Of a DNA stretch of 64,000 bases, positions 20,640 to 31,139 are shown one piece after another. A program made the position numbers and the translations under genes. The stretch spans positions 28,252,908 through 28,316,907 of the forward strand of contig OY759219.1 in the NCBI GenBank assembly GCA_963662175.1, in the 5' to 3' direction. Origin of the DNA: Aradus depressus. Taxonomy: Eukaryota > Arthropoda > Insecta > Hemiptera > Aradidae. Each line of letters opens with the position of its first letter. Positions within the stretch are counted from its first letter, which is position 1. Under the pieces are notes generated by a model, which was not told the origin of the DNA, made no database searches, and worked only from the letters and a program-made list of their open reading frames with translations.

Positions 20640-21084
20640 CAGTTTTTCTTTATCACATCAGATTTTTTCACAATCCTCTCCTGTACTCTAAACCTGTTTT
20701 TTAATTCCGCTAAGTGATTAGGTTCCATGAAATTGAATAACAATCCTTAGAAAACCAGTACTTTTATTAAATTTTTTCTCATTTTTACTTTTACTTATAA
20801 ATGTTTACTCAATAGCCTTGAAATCCCTTTTTCTCTTTGTCGTGAAGGACTGAGTGTAGCTTTTTCGCTTGTGTGAAACATTTCGGTTCTCTCGGTATAG
20901 AGTCCAGCAGTAGTCGCCCAACATGTTAACGTTCCACCGACCCTGGTAACGTTTTTCCATTTCCTTTATGATTTGATTGAATATTTTCTCCCTGCTCTTC
21001 ACTCACATCACCAAGGTTTTCCGGAAAAAATTCAAATGTGCGTTCAAAAAATGGAGCTTGCTCATACCAAATTTTGTGTGTTTA
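20640..21084. other. No feature recognised
   Basis: A 65-codon minus-strand frame (20805-21002) is lysine/arginine rich and has no recognisable domain. Confidence 0.45.
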
Positions 21085-21410
21085 TGTATAAAATTACAAT
21101 GGCAGTTACTCGAGTTTTTATGCTAAAACTACCCCCTAATCCCCTCTCCCCTTTGACCGATTTAGCTGAAAAACAAACAGGTGTCGTTGTTAGAGGATTC
21201 TGGGTTCAAATATAAAATTTTGTGTCGATATATATTCATTCTATCGATAATTATCGTGTTCAGAGTCATACAGGCAGTCAGCATTTTTTTTTTTTTTTTC
21301 ATATTTGGAATCTAGAGGTCGGAAACACGAAATTTCGTTGAAAACTCTGCATCGAATTTTGACCGATTTCATAACTTCCTCTATACTTCGTATAGCTGGG
21401 GAATTCAAAA
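21085..21410 (-). repeat. Repeat X, distal two thirds
   Basis: Two sub-repeats, a T15 tract at 21284, then the terminal hairpin CTATACTTCGTATAGCTGG. Confidence 0.75.
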
Positions 21411-21542
21411 GAACATAACAATTAAAAAAACAAATGAATAGAAAAAATAAAACACCTATAAATATAAAATAGTAAATCCCAGGGGAAACAGGAATAATGT
21501 ATTGATCCCCATCCATGAAATTTTAAATTGTTAATTATTTTC

Positions 21543-22068
21543 CTAGCTCTAAAAAGTATAGGGGAAGTTATGTAACCGGTCAAAAAAGTCTATGCATAAT
21601 TTTCAACAGAATTTCATGTTTTCCGACATCCAGATTCCAAATATGACAAAAAATGTCAAAAAACTCTAATAATTTTCGATAGAATGAATGTATCGACACA
21701 AAATTGTATAAGTGTGACCGAAACTCTATAAAGAGAATACCTATCGATTTTCTGCCGAATCAATTAAAGGGAAGGAGGGTTTAGGAGCGAGGTTTAACTC
21801 AAAAACTTAAAAACTGCTTTTGTAATGAATGTATTGACACAAAATTTCATATTTGAATATAGAACCCATAGGGACAACAGTTTTAACTCAAAAAAACTAA
21901 TAACTGTCGAAGTAATGAATTTATAGACACAAAATTAAATATATGGATTTACGACCCCTTATGTAAGTCAACTGTTGAATATTAGCGCAAACGGTCGACT
22001 AGTCTTGGAGATGGAGCGAAAAGTTAGTAGATTAATACGTTCTGGGGAAGTACATAGCCGGTGATTTA
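21543..22068 (+). repeat. Repeat X, nearly full, facing the previous copy
   Basis: GTATAGGGGAAGTTATGTAA start, three sub-repeats with TAATGAATGTATTGACAC-type cores, terminus GGGGAAGTACATAGCCGG. Confidence 0.8.
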
Positions 22069-22264
22069 TTTATACTCATTTATTTTTTGAATTGTTACGT
22101 GAAATAATCACTTCTCCTTACATCAGCCATCTTCAATTTCCAGTAAATAAATCCAAGTAATGGAACGATGTCTGGTGTCTTCTCTGTTATCTTTCTGCTT
22201 CATGTACTGTGGGTCCGCTCCTGAAGAAATCATCCCCCACAGAGGGGACAGAAAAATACTATTA

Positions 22265-22350
22265 ATAATATTTATTTCCGTTAAACCATAGTAATAGGTT
22301 ACGTCTTAAAAATGTATACATCAAAATAGTTCATAAATGAGATATATAAA
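22265..22350 (-). mobile_element. 3'-end fragment of the ATT-tailed element
   Basis: Minus-strand terminus (plus strand TTTATTTCCGTTAAACCA) of the family at 5818-6483, only about 85 bp. Confidence 0.6.
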
Positions 22351-22369
22351 CAGGTATTAAATCTTAGGG

Positions 22370-22605
22370 TGGGAGACACAAGTGATTCATTATACCGGCA
22401 GTTATTAGGGGTTTTGCATCGCCACTCTTCTTGATACCCCCTACACTTCGACGGACTTTGCTGAAAATTAATAGATGTTGTCCTTATGGGGTTTTGAATT
22501 TAATTATAAAATTTCATGTCGATATATTCATTCCATCGGAAGCTAATGGGGTTTTTGAGTTGAGATCTTCCTCTTCAGTCAGTTTTCCGCTGAGAATTAA
22601 GAGGT
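22370..22605 (-). repeat. Repeat X
   Basis: GATTCATTATACCGGCAGTT and the CATGTCGATATATTCATTCC sub-repeat, ending in an abrupt switch of orientation near 22610-22640. Confidence 0.7.
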
Positions 22606-22634
22606 GTATACATATGTGTATACATATAACGATA

Positions 22635-22875
22635 TGTAACTCTATATGTATTTTCAGAATCCCATGAGGAAGTCACCTAATGATTGTCAGCCAAATCGGC
22701 CACAGGGAAGATGATAATAAGAGGAGTTTAATACATAAATGATAATAACTACCGATGTAATGAATATATCGACGTGAAATTCTCTATGAATTTTCAGAAG
22801 TCCGTACAACTATTTTTAGCCCCAGCGTTCGACTGAATTCGGAGGAAGTGCGAAAACTTAATTGACTAATTTCAT
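22635..22875 (+). repeat. Repeat X, head-to-head
   Basis: ATGTAACTC...CAGAATCCCATGAGGAAG through TAATGAATATATCGACGTG to GCGAAAACTTAATTGAC. The junction holds a small palindrome GTATACATATGTGTATAC. Confidence 0.7.
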
Positions 22876-23084
22876 TACTATTTATTATTTTAAATTTATT
22901 TATTGAGTATAGATTATGTTAAAAATAAATAAAAAACTAACCCCTAAATAATACGCCATGAATGTTGGTTTATGTTTTCCACTTGCGCATGGATAAGGTC
23001 AAGGAAACCAGGGCATCCCCAAATCAATATAGACCTAGGTTCAGACATTTCTTTGGAAGCCTACGGCATAGAACAATAGATATC

Positions 23085-23310
23085 AACTTACATACTTCTG
23101 ATCCTACTAAAAATAAAAAATGATAATCATACATCAAAGTTTTCAAAGGATAATTAAAAAAGAAAAAAATATTCGTTATTATAATTTAAAGAAAATAGAC
23201 CTTAAGAAAATTAAAGTAACGGTATATTCTCTAGCCATATCTGGTTTACTGGCATATTTAGTTTGGAGAAGGGTCTACAACTTTCTTGCACTTGCAGGCC
23301 GCATTATGCA
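23085..23310 (+). repeat. Repeat V copy 2
   Basis: Colinear with 15610-15905, ending CAACTTTCTTGCACTTGC. Confidence 0.55.
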
Positions 23311-23329
23311 TTAGATTTTCAAGCACGGC

Positions 23330-23430
23330 GTGCATAAAATAAGCATTAAAATATGCACAAAGTAAGGGGTAGTCTGTCAGAATGTTGATATTAAGGTTTC
23401 ATCGGAATTTCATGACTCCAAAAATAAATA
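23330..23430 (+). repeat. Repeat X distal end
   Basis: TCATCGGAATTTCATGACTCC block, facing the next X copy. Confidence 0.5.
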
Positions 23431-23786
23431 ATTGATGTATCACAAGATATGAACTTCCCCAGTACGAAACTAATCAATTACGATTTTGCGTCAATCCATC
23501 AATATTTGACTTACATTATGGCTTCTGAATCCTTATACCAAATCGTGTATCAATACATCGGCAGTTATTTGGGATTTTTGACTCGACTTCCTCTTCTCTG
23601 ATCACTTCTTCCCTTCGACCGATTTCGCGGAAAATAATAGATGCCATCATGATATATTCATTACATTGGTAGTCATTGGGATTTTTGGGTTGAACCCCCC
23701 TCCCCTTCTGCTGATTTTGCTGAAAATTAATAGGTGTCGCCTTAGACAGTTCTGGAAACTCATATAATACTTCGTGTATATGTCCC

Positions 23787-24415
23787 AGTCACTTAGTGAA
23801 ATCGGTCATTTCATGAACTGCCGGCATATTGTGAAATTACATTAAATGCCTAAGCTTTTCATGAAATGATGTATTTACAACCGCCACTTGATGTTCTACA
23901 CAATCTGACTCGTTAAACCATATAACACTTGTTGAGGTTATAAGCTAGGTACTTTTTTATCTCACTTCAGTGTTAACTTCAAAGCTAAAATAGTTAAACA
24001 AATTGTGTTTGGCGATGGATAAAGTTGAAGAGCTATTTTTCAATCATTATAATAGGTATTACAGCTCAAAACCAAACAAACGTCCATATTCAATAGAACA
24101 ACTAAGGAAGGTATGAGCATCTATTTCAAATATTTTCTTCTTTTATTTGTACTCAAAAACATATTATAAACATGTAATACCTTTTGCAGTTGTAAATCAT
24201 CTTTAAATCCTAACTGAAATATTTTTTGGCTTTAAATTTAATTTAATCATGATAAATCAATTACAATCTGCCTCAGTATCACTAAGACATTTCATGAATC
24301 TTCAGTCTAAATGTCGATCATGAAAATCCTAGGCATTTAATGTCATTTCACAATATGCTGGCAGTTCATGAAATGCCTTGTTTTTTCATGAAATGACGAA
24401 TTTCACTAAGTGACT
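23787..24415. mobile_element. Unclassified TIR transposon, deletion derivative
   Basis: Both ends read AGTCACTTAGTGAAAT inward, followed by inverted blocks GGTCATTTCATGAA, GGCATATTGTGAAAT and ACATTAAATGCCTA, so TIRs are about 80-110 bp. The target duplication is not clear. It contains one apparent coding exon (24015-24110). Confidence 0.7.
24015..24110 (+). pseudogene. First-exon remnant of an element-encoded protein
   Basis: ATG 24015 opens 32 codons (MDKVEELFFNHYNRYY...SIEQLRK) ending exactly at AAG|GTATGAG, a good donor. The rest of the protein is missing. Likely the N-terminus of the parent transposase; family not recognised. Confidence 0.4.
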
Positions 24416-24699
24416 ACGACATACATACATTCATTCTATCGGGAGTTATTGTCTTCACATACAGACATTTTATTTTTCATGTTTGGGAATAGTAGGTCGA
24501 AAAATAATAAATCCTGTTGAAAACTGTGCATAGAATTTCTTACCGATTACATAATCGTAGTTTCCCGTATACGATTCATATATATATATAGCTCATTATC
24601 GTTGTTATTATTTACATTATTATTCATACTTTGTTTTTTCTAATTTTTTTCATTATTTATCACTAGTTTAATTGTTTTAATCATTGCCTGTCTTTAACA

Positions 24700-24845
24700 T
24701 TTAATATTTATTCCTAGAGAACTCTTTTCTTTTATTTTTATTCTGTCTCAATTGGTTGATACTTGTATTATTTTGTTTATTTCTTATATTATTATTCTTA
24801 GGGGACGTATGTCCCAGAATAAAGATTATTTTTCATTTCAAGGTA
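24700..24845 (+). mobile_element. LINE-type 3' tail with stem-loop
   Basis: AGGGGACGTATGTCCCAG forms a GGGAC/GTCCC-type stem, followed by AATAAAGATTATTTTTCA. It is repeated inverted at 25130-25265 and direct at 30940-31080. ORF absent. Confidence 0.55.
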
Positions 24846-25129
24846 ATGTACGTGGCACAGCTGGGAAAGAAAACAGCTGTCTTTCGGTCTATGAACACGA
24901 TGATTTCATATAAAATAAACGAAATAGCCCGAGGGGGGAAAAGGGATTGAACCTCGACTGAAAAACCCTAATAATTGCCGATGCAAAAATCAAAACAACG
25001 TTGAGTATGAGAAATTCAGAAACATTGTGTTAGCTGATAATTCGTATTTAGAAAATAAACATTGTTGATGATTTACCGTAACGTTTTAAAATTGTTTGTA
25101 AACAATATGAAACATTCACTGGCGAAGTT

Positions 25130-25265
25130 ATTGAAATGAAATTAAAAATAATCTTTATTCTGGGACTTACGTCCCCTAAGAATAATAAGATAAGAAATAA
25201 AGAAAAGAATACAAGTATCAACCAATTGAGTCAGAATAAAGAGGTCTCTAGGAATAAATATTAAA
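25130..25265 (-). mobile_element. Same LINE-type tail, inverted
   Basis: Mirror of 24700-24845 (plus strand GGGACTTACGTCCCCTAAG). The two copies face each other across about 285 bp. Confidence 0.55.
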
Positions 25266-25279
25266 TTTTAAAAACAGAA

Positions 25280-25602
25280 GGTTAGGTTTTATGACTCATG
25301 CCCGGGCTTTAACTACGAGGTCATATCGCCTACTACCAGAGCGCTCTTTCGCCACTCTAGTACTATGGGAGTCCTAAATTTTGCCTACCTTAAATTTTTA
25401 TTTATCTAGGGTAGGGGTCTTTAACGAGTACCTGACATCGTACAGGCTCGGGACCATCGCTTAACGTCCCATCCGAAGGACGGCGTGTTTAAGTTTATTT
25501 TACCTCCCAGATAAAATAAACTAAGGGCCTCGGTCGGGCTACGAACCCACGACCTTGAGCTCAGAAGTCAAGCACGCATACCACTGAGCTACCGGCGCCC
25601 TC
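25280..25602 (-). mobile_element. SINE-A, with 3' hairpin deletion
   Basis: Perfect duplication TTAAAAACAGAA (25268-25279, 25603-25614). About 25 bp around ATGAGCCCGACTC are missing; head and tail are intact. Confidence 0.95.
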
Positions 25603-25675
25603 TTAAAAACAGAAAATGATTAAAACAATAAAATAAACTAGTAAAAATAATTTTAAAAAAATAAGAAAAACAAAG

Positions 25676-26050
25676 TTTTTTTTTTTTTAAGGCATACAAC
25701 CACGAGTGTTATTGATGCCTGACTGTTCAAAACAGTATGAGATCCCATAGAGAAACCGGGGGGCGAACGGAGGGGGACCCTGCACAGGACCCCGGGGCAT
25801 CCAGTGAGCGTCCCAAATAGGCCAGGGGACAAGCAACGCCACAACTGGGCGTCTCTCTTTAGGCATTGGGCTTAGGCCCCAGTGTAGCTAGGCCTGTTAG
25901 AGAGGGTGTGCTTGTATGTGGCACCGACCAGACCCTCTAAGCCCGGGACTATATCAGTCCAGAGATCCCGGCGTAGCCGATCAAGCTCCCAAGCCCAGCC
26001 ACCGTCCGCACATCGGGATACTCCAGGGGTCCCGCACGAAGCCCCGCAAA
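25676..26050 (-). mobile_element. GC-rich LINE 3' UTR candidate
   Basis: GC content is well above the surroundings. On the minus strand it ends TTGTATGCCTTAAAAAAAA (T tract at 25677-25689 on plus), the polarity of a retrotransposon 3' end. It contains GACTGATATAGTCCCGGGC. No convincing ORF and no second copy in the window. Confidence 0.45.
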
Positions 26051-26099
26051 ATATTAATAATAATGGAAAACATAATAACGATAATGAGTTATGTATGAA

Positions 26100-26490
26100 T
26101 TGTAAAAAACTGGACTGATGAAACAGTAGAGTAGAAATCTATCCAGTGGAGTGAGAGACTTATAGGAAGACGAGAACTATCACATAGGAGCCCGCCTTAG
26201 GAATCAGAGGTTTGCTGAGTTAGGAGATAATGGAAAAGTAGGGATTTTAATGAAAGAAGAGTCGGAGCATGGCGAATCTGGAGAGGGAGTTAGCCTGGAT
26301 AAGGAAGTAGTTGTGGTAGGTTGTCCTGTTAGTTAAAGATCAGAGGGACGGAATCTAGTGACTTTCTGAGGGATATGGGATTTAAATTGGAGGATTTGGA
26401 AGATATAGGAGGGCTTTTGGGAAGATATGGTTTGATAGAGGAAGGAGCCTAGGAAATGTTGTCGACGAGAGGATGGGAAGAACCATTTTG
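26100..26490 (+). other. Purine-rich stretch, no gene
   Basis: Strong excess of A and G on the plus strand (many GGA, GAGG, GAAGA words). No open frame or repeat match. Confidence 0.5.
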
Positions 26491-26942
26491 GTACCTATTG
26501 CAAAGATATTAAAGATTTAAAATCTTGTTTGAAAATTTTCTCCACGTTTACTCATTGTTATGTAACACCACGTAATATACTGAAAGTGTAGGTAATTTTA
26601 GGATACGTGCTACAAGAAACTATCATGATGGTTCTATGTGTTATCTAGAAGTGTGTTGTTTTAACACTCGATAAACAGTTACAACACGAGTTCAAACACA
26701 CCGAGGAAAAGTCACAGTAATTTCACAATGGACAATTTGAAAGTGACAATAAGCTAGTGTCAATGTGTGAAATGTAAATAGCGTTGGGGTAGTTGTTAAC
26801 TTTGAGCACAGTTTGTTCAGTGATATTAAGTAGGTCGAATGTATTCCGCTAATTCACGAGATTTTAGATAGAAACCCAGTGGCGGATCTGTGAGGTCTCG
26901 AATAAGAAGAATGGTCATTTTACACAAACGACTCTTTGCTTA

Positions 26943-27830
26943 CCGTTGTGATAATTTAAAAAAAAAAAAATTAATAATAAAATTAATAATAAATAAATAA
27001 TTAAATAAAATTAAATAATAAAATCACCACATTTCCTGTGGAAATTATAGCTGGTCTACAGTAGTTCCGGAAAGGGCCCTAAAAAATATCGAAAGTTCAA
27101 GACATGCAATTTTGAATAAAGAGCACGTATTTTAAAAAAAATTTAACTAATAATTATTTCAATTATATTTCATCTAAAGATAATGAGATGCCATCTTGTT
27201 GGTTTTTAAAAAATGTTAAATCTAATACAAAGGTATAAATTATCTTACTTGGTTGACAGGGAAAATGAATAGCATAGAATAATCCACAATCTAATAATCT
27301 ACATTGTAAAAATAAAAACTAGATTGGAAATAAAAAAAAAAAAATGAAATTATTTACAAGAAGAAATCTTACGAACTAATTACTTACAACTATATCAGTC
27401 TTTTTTCTGTTTTATAGTGACCATTTTTTATAATTCTTTAATATTTTGGGCGTATATACATATAAATAAAAAGTATCTTTTCTCTTCTACGTACTTCCAA
27501 TGTTATATTTTCACTCCTAATTCTCCTCTACATCTTCTCTCACTCGGACTGGTTCACTACACCTTAACTCTAAAAACACTTCTCTCCTTAGACTCTCTTT
27601 TGACTATTTGAAACAGCTGATCGTCGTCATTAGTTCTCAATTCATAGTTGTTCACATTTCGTTTTAAAACAAAATTCGACTAGTCCATCTTTGTATATTT
27701 ATTCACTAATTAAGTTACTTCATTCCTAACAGCTGTTTTTATACAAATTATAATAATAGATTTTATAATATATTAATAATCTTAATGTGTGTACATTTTT
27801 TACATCGCACCGTATTAAGTAACAAGACAA
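26943..27830 (+). repeat. Repeat Z copy
   Basis: AAATTATAGCTGGTCTACAG, GAAAATGAATAGCATAG, CTTTTTTCTGTTTTATAG, GAAACAGCTGATCG and ACATCGCACC blocks in the same order as in the 3871-4825 copy. Longer at its left end than that copy. Confidence 0.6.
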
Positions 27831-28319
27831 TATTGTAATAATTGATTTATTTATAAGTTAATAACTGCAATGACGTTTTTCCTCCAGTATACTATAAAAA
27901 ATAATATTGAAGTTTCTCCATATTCATTTATTTCTTGTCCTACCCCTACTAAACTCATCCAAATTGTTTTCCTCAACAAATTTTGAAAGAAGCCCTAAGA
28001 CCCTAAAATTGTAGATCCGCCACTGACCTGACCTCCAATACGGTCGATTCTTCTGTATAATAAATATACAATACATTTTATTGGTGAAATCAGGGTAGCC
28101 ACCTACACACTCCGAAGTAGACTGCCCAGTGAAGGGGAACAACTGTGTTTTGTTGTCTCTGAGTCGTATAGAGTTGCGATTTTCTTCTTACCATTAGTGA
28201 ATCACCACCGACCCACGCGCCAAAGATGGACTCACCAGATCTCACCAGGGGCATTGACTTAGAATCTCGTTCTTATAACAAAACAGCAGTTCGTCCAACA
28301 AAGATATATTGGGAGGGCT

Positions 28320-28400
28320 GGTACCTAGGGATCTAAGCAACGTCCTTAACGTCCCATCCGAAGGACGGCATGCTCAACATAAGCTATCGCGCCCTCTACA
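28320..28400 (-). mobile_element. SINE-A fragment
   Basis: CTTAACGTCCCATCCGAAGG core joined directly to CGCGCCCTCTAC of the head; the part between is deleted. Confidence 0.65.
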
Positions 28401-28448
28401 ATTGACATTATAGTATTGCTATTTCTGTTGCAATTACCCTCTGATAAA

Positions 28449-28740
28449 TTTCTTTGGTGAATCACCAGCTACATACTTCCCCAGCACAAATTAACCAATT
28501 ATGTTTCTGCTCTCCCTCCAACACCGATCAACCATTTGAGCTAAAAAACAATATTTGATTTACATGGTGGCTTCTGAATCCTCATACTAAATTTTGTGTC
28601 GATACATTCATTACATCGATAATTATTGGAGTTTCAAAGTTGATACCCCTTCAATTCGGTTGATTCCGCTGATAATAATAATTCATATGGGGTTCTGGAT
28701 GCACATATACACTTTTGTATCGATACATTTATTTTAATTG
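28449..28740 (-). repeat. Repeat X
   Basis: Starts GGTGAATCACCAGCTACAT, includes ACTAAATTTTGTGTCGATAC, then switches orientation near 28740. Confidence 0.75.
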
Positions 28741-28893
28741 TATATTTGTATGTCTATATACACGATAACTCCTGATACAATGAATGTATCGACAAATAAT
28801 TTTATATATATAGAACACCATAAGGACGACACTTAATGAATTTAGTCAAATCGAATAAAGGGAGATAGTGGATTAAGAGGGGCTTAACACATA
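28741..28893 (+). repeat. Repeat X, head-to-head, split by palindrome
   Basis: ACGATAACTCCTGATACAAT to GAGGGGCTTAACAC. X resumes at about 29480-29540 (TTCAGTTAGAGGAAGAGCG) beyond the palindromic insertion. Confidence 0.65.
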
Positions 28894-28932
28894 GAAATAA
28901 AATATGTCTTCCCACTGTTTTATTTTAGATCA

Positions 28933-28975
28933 GAACCGGTTTTCGACGCAACAGCGTCATCATCAGTGGTTCATC
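28933..28975 (-). ncRNA. Hammerhead-like module, left arm
   Basis: Minus strand: CTGATGA (28960-28966), one extra T, stem GACGC/GCGTC with loop TGTT, GAAA (28941-28944), palindromic ACCGGT as minimal stem III, then TC. Stem I candidates CA/TG with AGAT/ATCT outside an internal loop. This is the best formed module in this family. Confidence 0.45.
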
Positions 28976-29408
28976 TATCACAGAATAACAAAATATACAA
29001 ATAATGAAAAGTATAAATATCTCTTAAAAAATCAGGGTACAGAGTAAGAAAATAAAAATTGTAAAATTAACTTACCCCACCCACACAGCACAGCGGGTAA
29101 AAGACAACTGGCATAGCTCTAAGGGGTGGGGATAGCTAGGTTCACTCACTCTCTGAACATGCAAAAACCATTCATTCTAATATTACAATAACTATTACGT
29201 AGGGACTTGTTATAGTTATTGTGTATATTAGAATGAATGGTTTTCGCATGTTGAGAGAGTGAGTGAACCTAGCTATCCCCACCCCTTGGAGCTCTGCCAG
29301 TTGTCCTTTAACCCGGGTGGGGTAAGTTAATTTTATAATTTTTTATCTTCTTACTCTGTACCCTGATTTCTTTTCATTATTTGTATATTTTGTTATTCTA
29401 TCATAGAT

Positions 29409-29447
29409 GAACCACTGATGACGCTGTTTGCCTCGAAAATCGGTTCT
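29409..29447 (+). ncRNA. Hammerhead-like module, right arm, partly decayed
   Basis: CTGATGA 29415-29421, GAAA 29435-29438, then ATCGGTTC. Stem I is perfect here (AACCA before the core, TGGTT after), but stem II has lost pairing compared with the left arm. Confidence 0.35.
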
Positions 29448-29540
29448 GGTTTAAAATAAAACCGTGGCAAGACATATTTTATTTATATGAGAATTATGAT
29501 TCAGTTAGAGGAAGAGCGTGAACTTACTTGATTATTTCGT

Positions 29541-29982
29541 CTAATTTTTTAATGATAACTTTTAAGGCTTTGTCCTCGTCCTTTCACTGTCTCTCTTTCT
29601 TTAAATCCTTCCATTTCTCATTACATGGTCTATGCAGTATTGTGGTTAGTGTCATTTAAGAGAGATTTCGTATATTTATTTAAAATTTCAATTTGAAAAC
29701 ACCCATTGACATTGAGCTACGCTACTGTGTCATATACTTCAATTTCAATGTCTAGCAAAACAGTAAAATTTTAACGTGTTGTATAGATCGTGGTGAAAGT
29801 ACTTACGACTCGATTAGCATGTCATGTTACATCCTAACGACAATTACGGAGGAAGCTAGTAATTAACAGTTTTAGGTAATATATCAGTTACATCACTGGA
29901 ATTAAATGACAAAAAATATGTTACATAAAGAGAAATGTTATTAAAATGAGAAGAGAGAACCGATCGATATTTTATATCCTCA
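29541..29982. other. No feature recognised
   Basis: AT-rich, no repeat or coding match. Confidence 0.5.
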
Positions 29983-30240
29983 ACTGAACGATGTATAGAG
30001 GAAGTTTTCTAATCTGTTAGAACATCGATGTTAGCAATGTTCTTCAGAACGAATTAATCAATTAAATTTTCGCTCCCCCTCCACAATGGGGCTTCTAAAT
30101 CTTCATACTAAATTTTGTGTCGATAAATCCATCACATCGTTAGTTATTAGACTTTTTGAGTAAAGCTTCTCTCTAAGCCCCCCTTCTCTTTGGCCGATTT
30201 GACTGAACATCGATAGGTGTTGTCCTCATGGGGTTCTGGT
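29983..30240 (-). repeat. Repeat X, with short opposite fragment
   Basis: A plus-oriented end (TATAGAGGAAGTTTTC) meets a minus copy with AATTAATCAATTAAATTTTCGC, two sub-repeats and GGTGTTGTCCTCATGGGG. Confidence 0.65.
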
Positions 30241-30334
30241 CTGTTAGTATAAAAAGAAAATACACATTAAATTATTAATAATAAAAAAAAAAAATTATAT
30301 TTATTTTTCTATAAAAAGCAATTTTATTTTTGCC

Positions 30335-30415
30335 ACCAGAGTGACGAAAGAGCGCTCTGGTAGTAGGCGATATGACCTCGTACTTAAAGCCAGGGCATGA
30401 GTCATAAAACCTAAC
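30335..30415 (+). mobile_element. SINE-A 3' fragment
   Basis: CCACCAGAGTGACGAAAG through CATAAAACCTAACC, joined without spacer to the next SINE-A. Confidence 0.85.
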
Positions 30416-30750
30416 CGAGGGCGCCGATAGCTGAGTGGTATGCGTGCTTGTTTTTTGAGCTCAAGAACGTGGGTCGGGTTTATTTGTTTATTTTATCTGG
30501 GAGGTAAAATAAACTTAAGCATGCCTTCCTTCGGATGGGACGTTAAGCGATGGTCCCGAGCCTGTACGATGTCAGGTACTCGTTAAAGACCCCTGCCCTA
30601 GGTGAATAAAAAATTTAGGGTAGGCAAAATTTAGGACTCCCACAGTAGAATCGGGCTCATGTCCACCAGAGTGACGAAAGAGCGCTCTGGTAATAGGCGA
30701 TAAGACCTCGTAGTTAAAGCCCGGGCATAATTCATAACACCTAACCTACA
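30416..30750 (+). mobile_element. SINE-A, nearly full, tandem with the fragment
   Basis: GAGGGCGCCGATAGCTGAG head; box B is lost (GTGGGTCGGG). The three hairpins are very clear: GTTTATTTTA/TAAAATAAAC, CTGCCCTA/TAGGGTAG, ACCAGAG/CTCTGGT. Tail ACACCTAACCTA. Confidence 0.9.
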
Positions 30751-30939
30751 TTTTTTTAAATTTATTTTATCTTCTATATATTTATTCAGATACATTTATT
30801 TTCGTACGATCTATTCATAATGAAGCTGTTAATTTAATTATTTTTATATTATTATTTTATATATTTATTTTTTTACTTCATCTTTATTTATTTAATTTTA
30901 ATTTTATCGTATTTTCTTATTTAATTATATTCATTTTGT

Positions 30940-31080
30940 TCTTGTTTCTATCCACTGTAGCACTTTTATCTTATTACTGATATTTTATTTTATTTGTATT
31001 TGTTGCTCTGTTCAGTGACTTTCATGTATTTATTCTTAGGGGACCTCGGTCCCAGAATAAAATTTATTTTCATTTCAATT
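30940..31080 (+). mobile_element. LINE-type 3' tail with stem-loop
   Basis: TTCTTAGGGGACCTCGGTCC then CAGAATAAAATTTATTTTCA; third copy of the 24700 family with a different loop. Confidence 0.55.
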
Positions 31081-31139
31081 TAGTTGTGGTATAAATAAAA
31101 TATACCACTGTATTATGTATTTAACATCTACATTTATAT

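Larger units (their letters stand above)
23440..24585 (-). repeat. Repeat X, complete but interrupted
   Basis: X sequence at 23440-23785 and 24416-24585 with all three sub-repeats. The interruption is the element at 23787-24415. Confidence 0.7.
28894..29473. mobile_element. 580-bp palindrome, Penelope-like inverted repeats
   Basis: The two arms (about 28894-29175 and 29210-29473) are inverted copies over roughly 270 bp with minor differences; both carry CATGC-GAGAG-type hairpin arms, GATAGCTAGGTTCACTCACT, and at the outer part a CTGATGA...GAAA module next to TAAAATAAAAC. A spacer of about 35 bp lies around 29180-29210. Tail-to-tail pLTR-like repeats are typical of Penelope-like elements; that assignment is inference. 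Confidence 0.6.
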
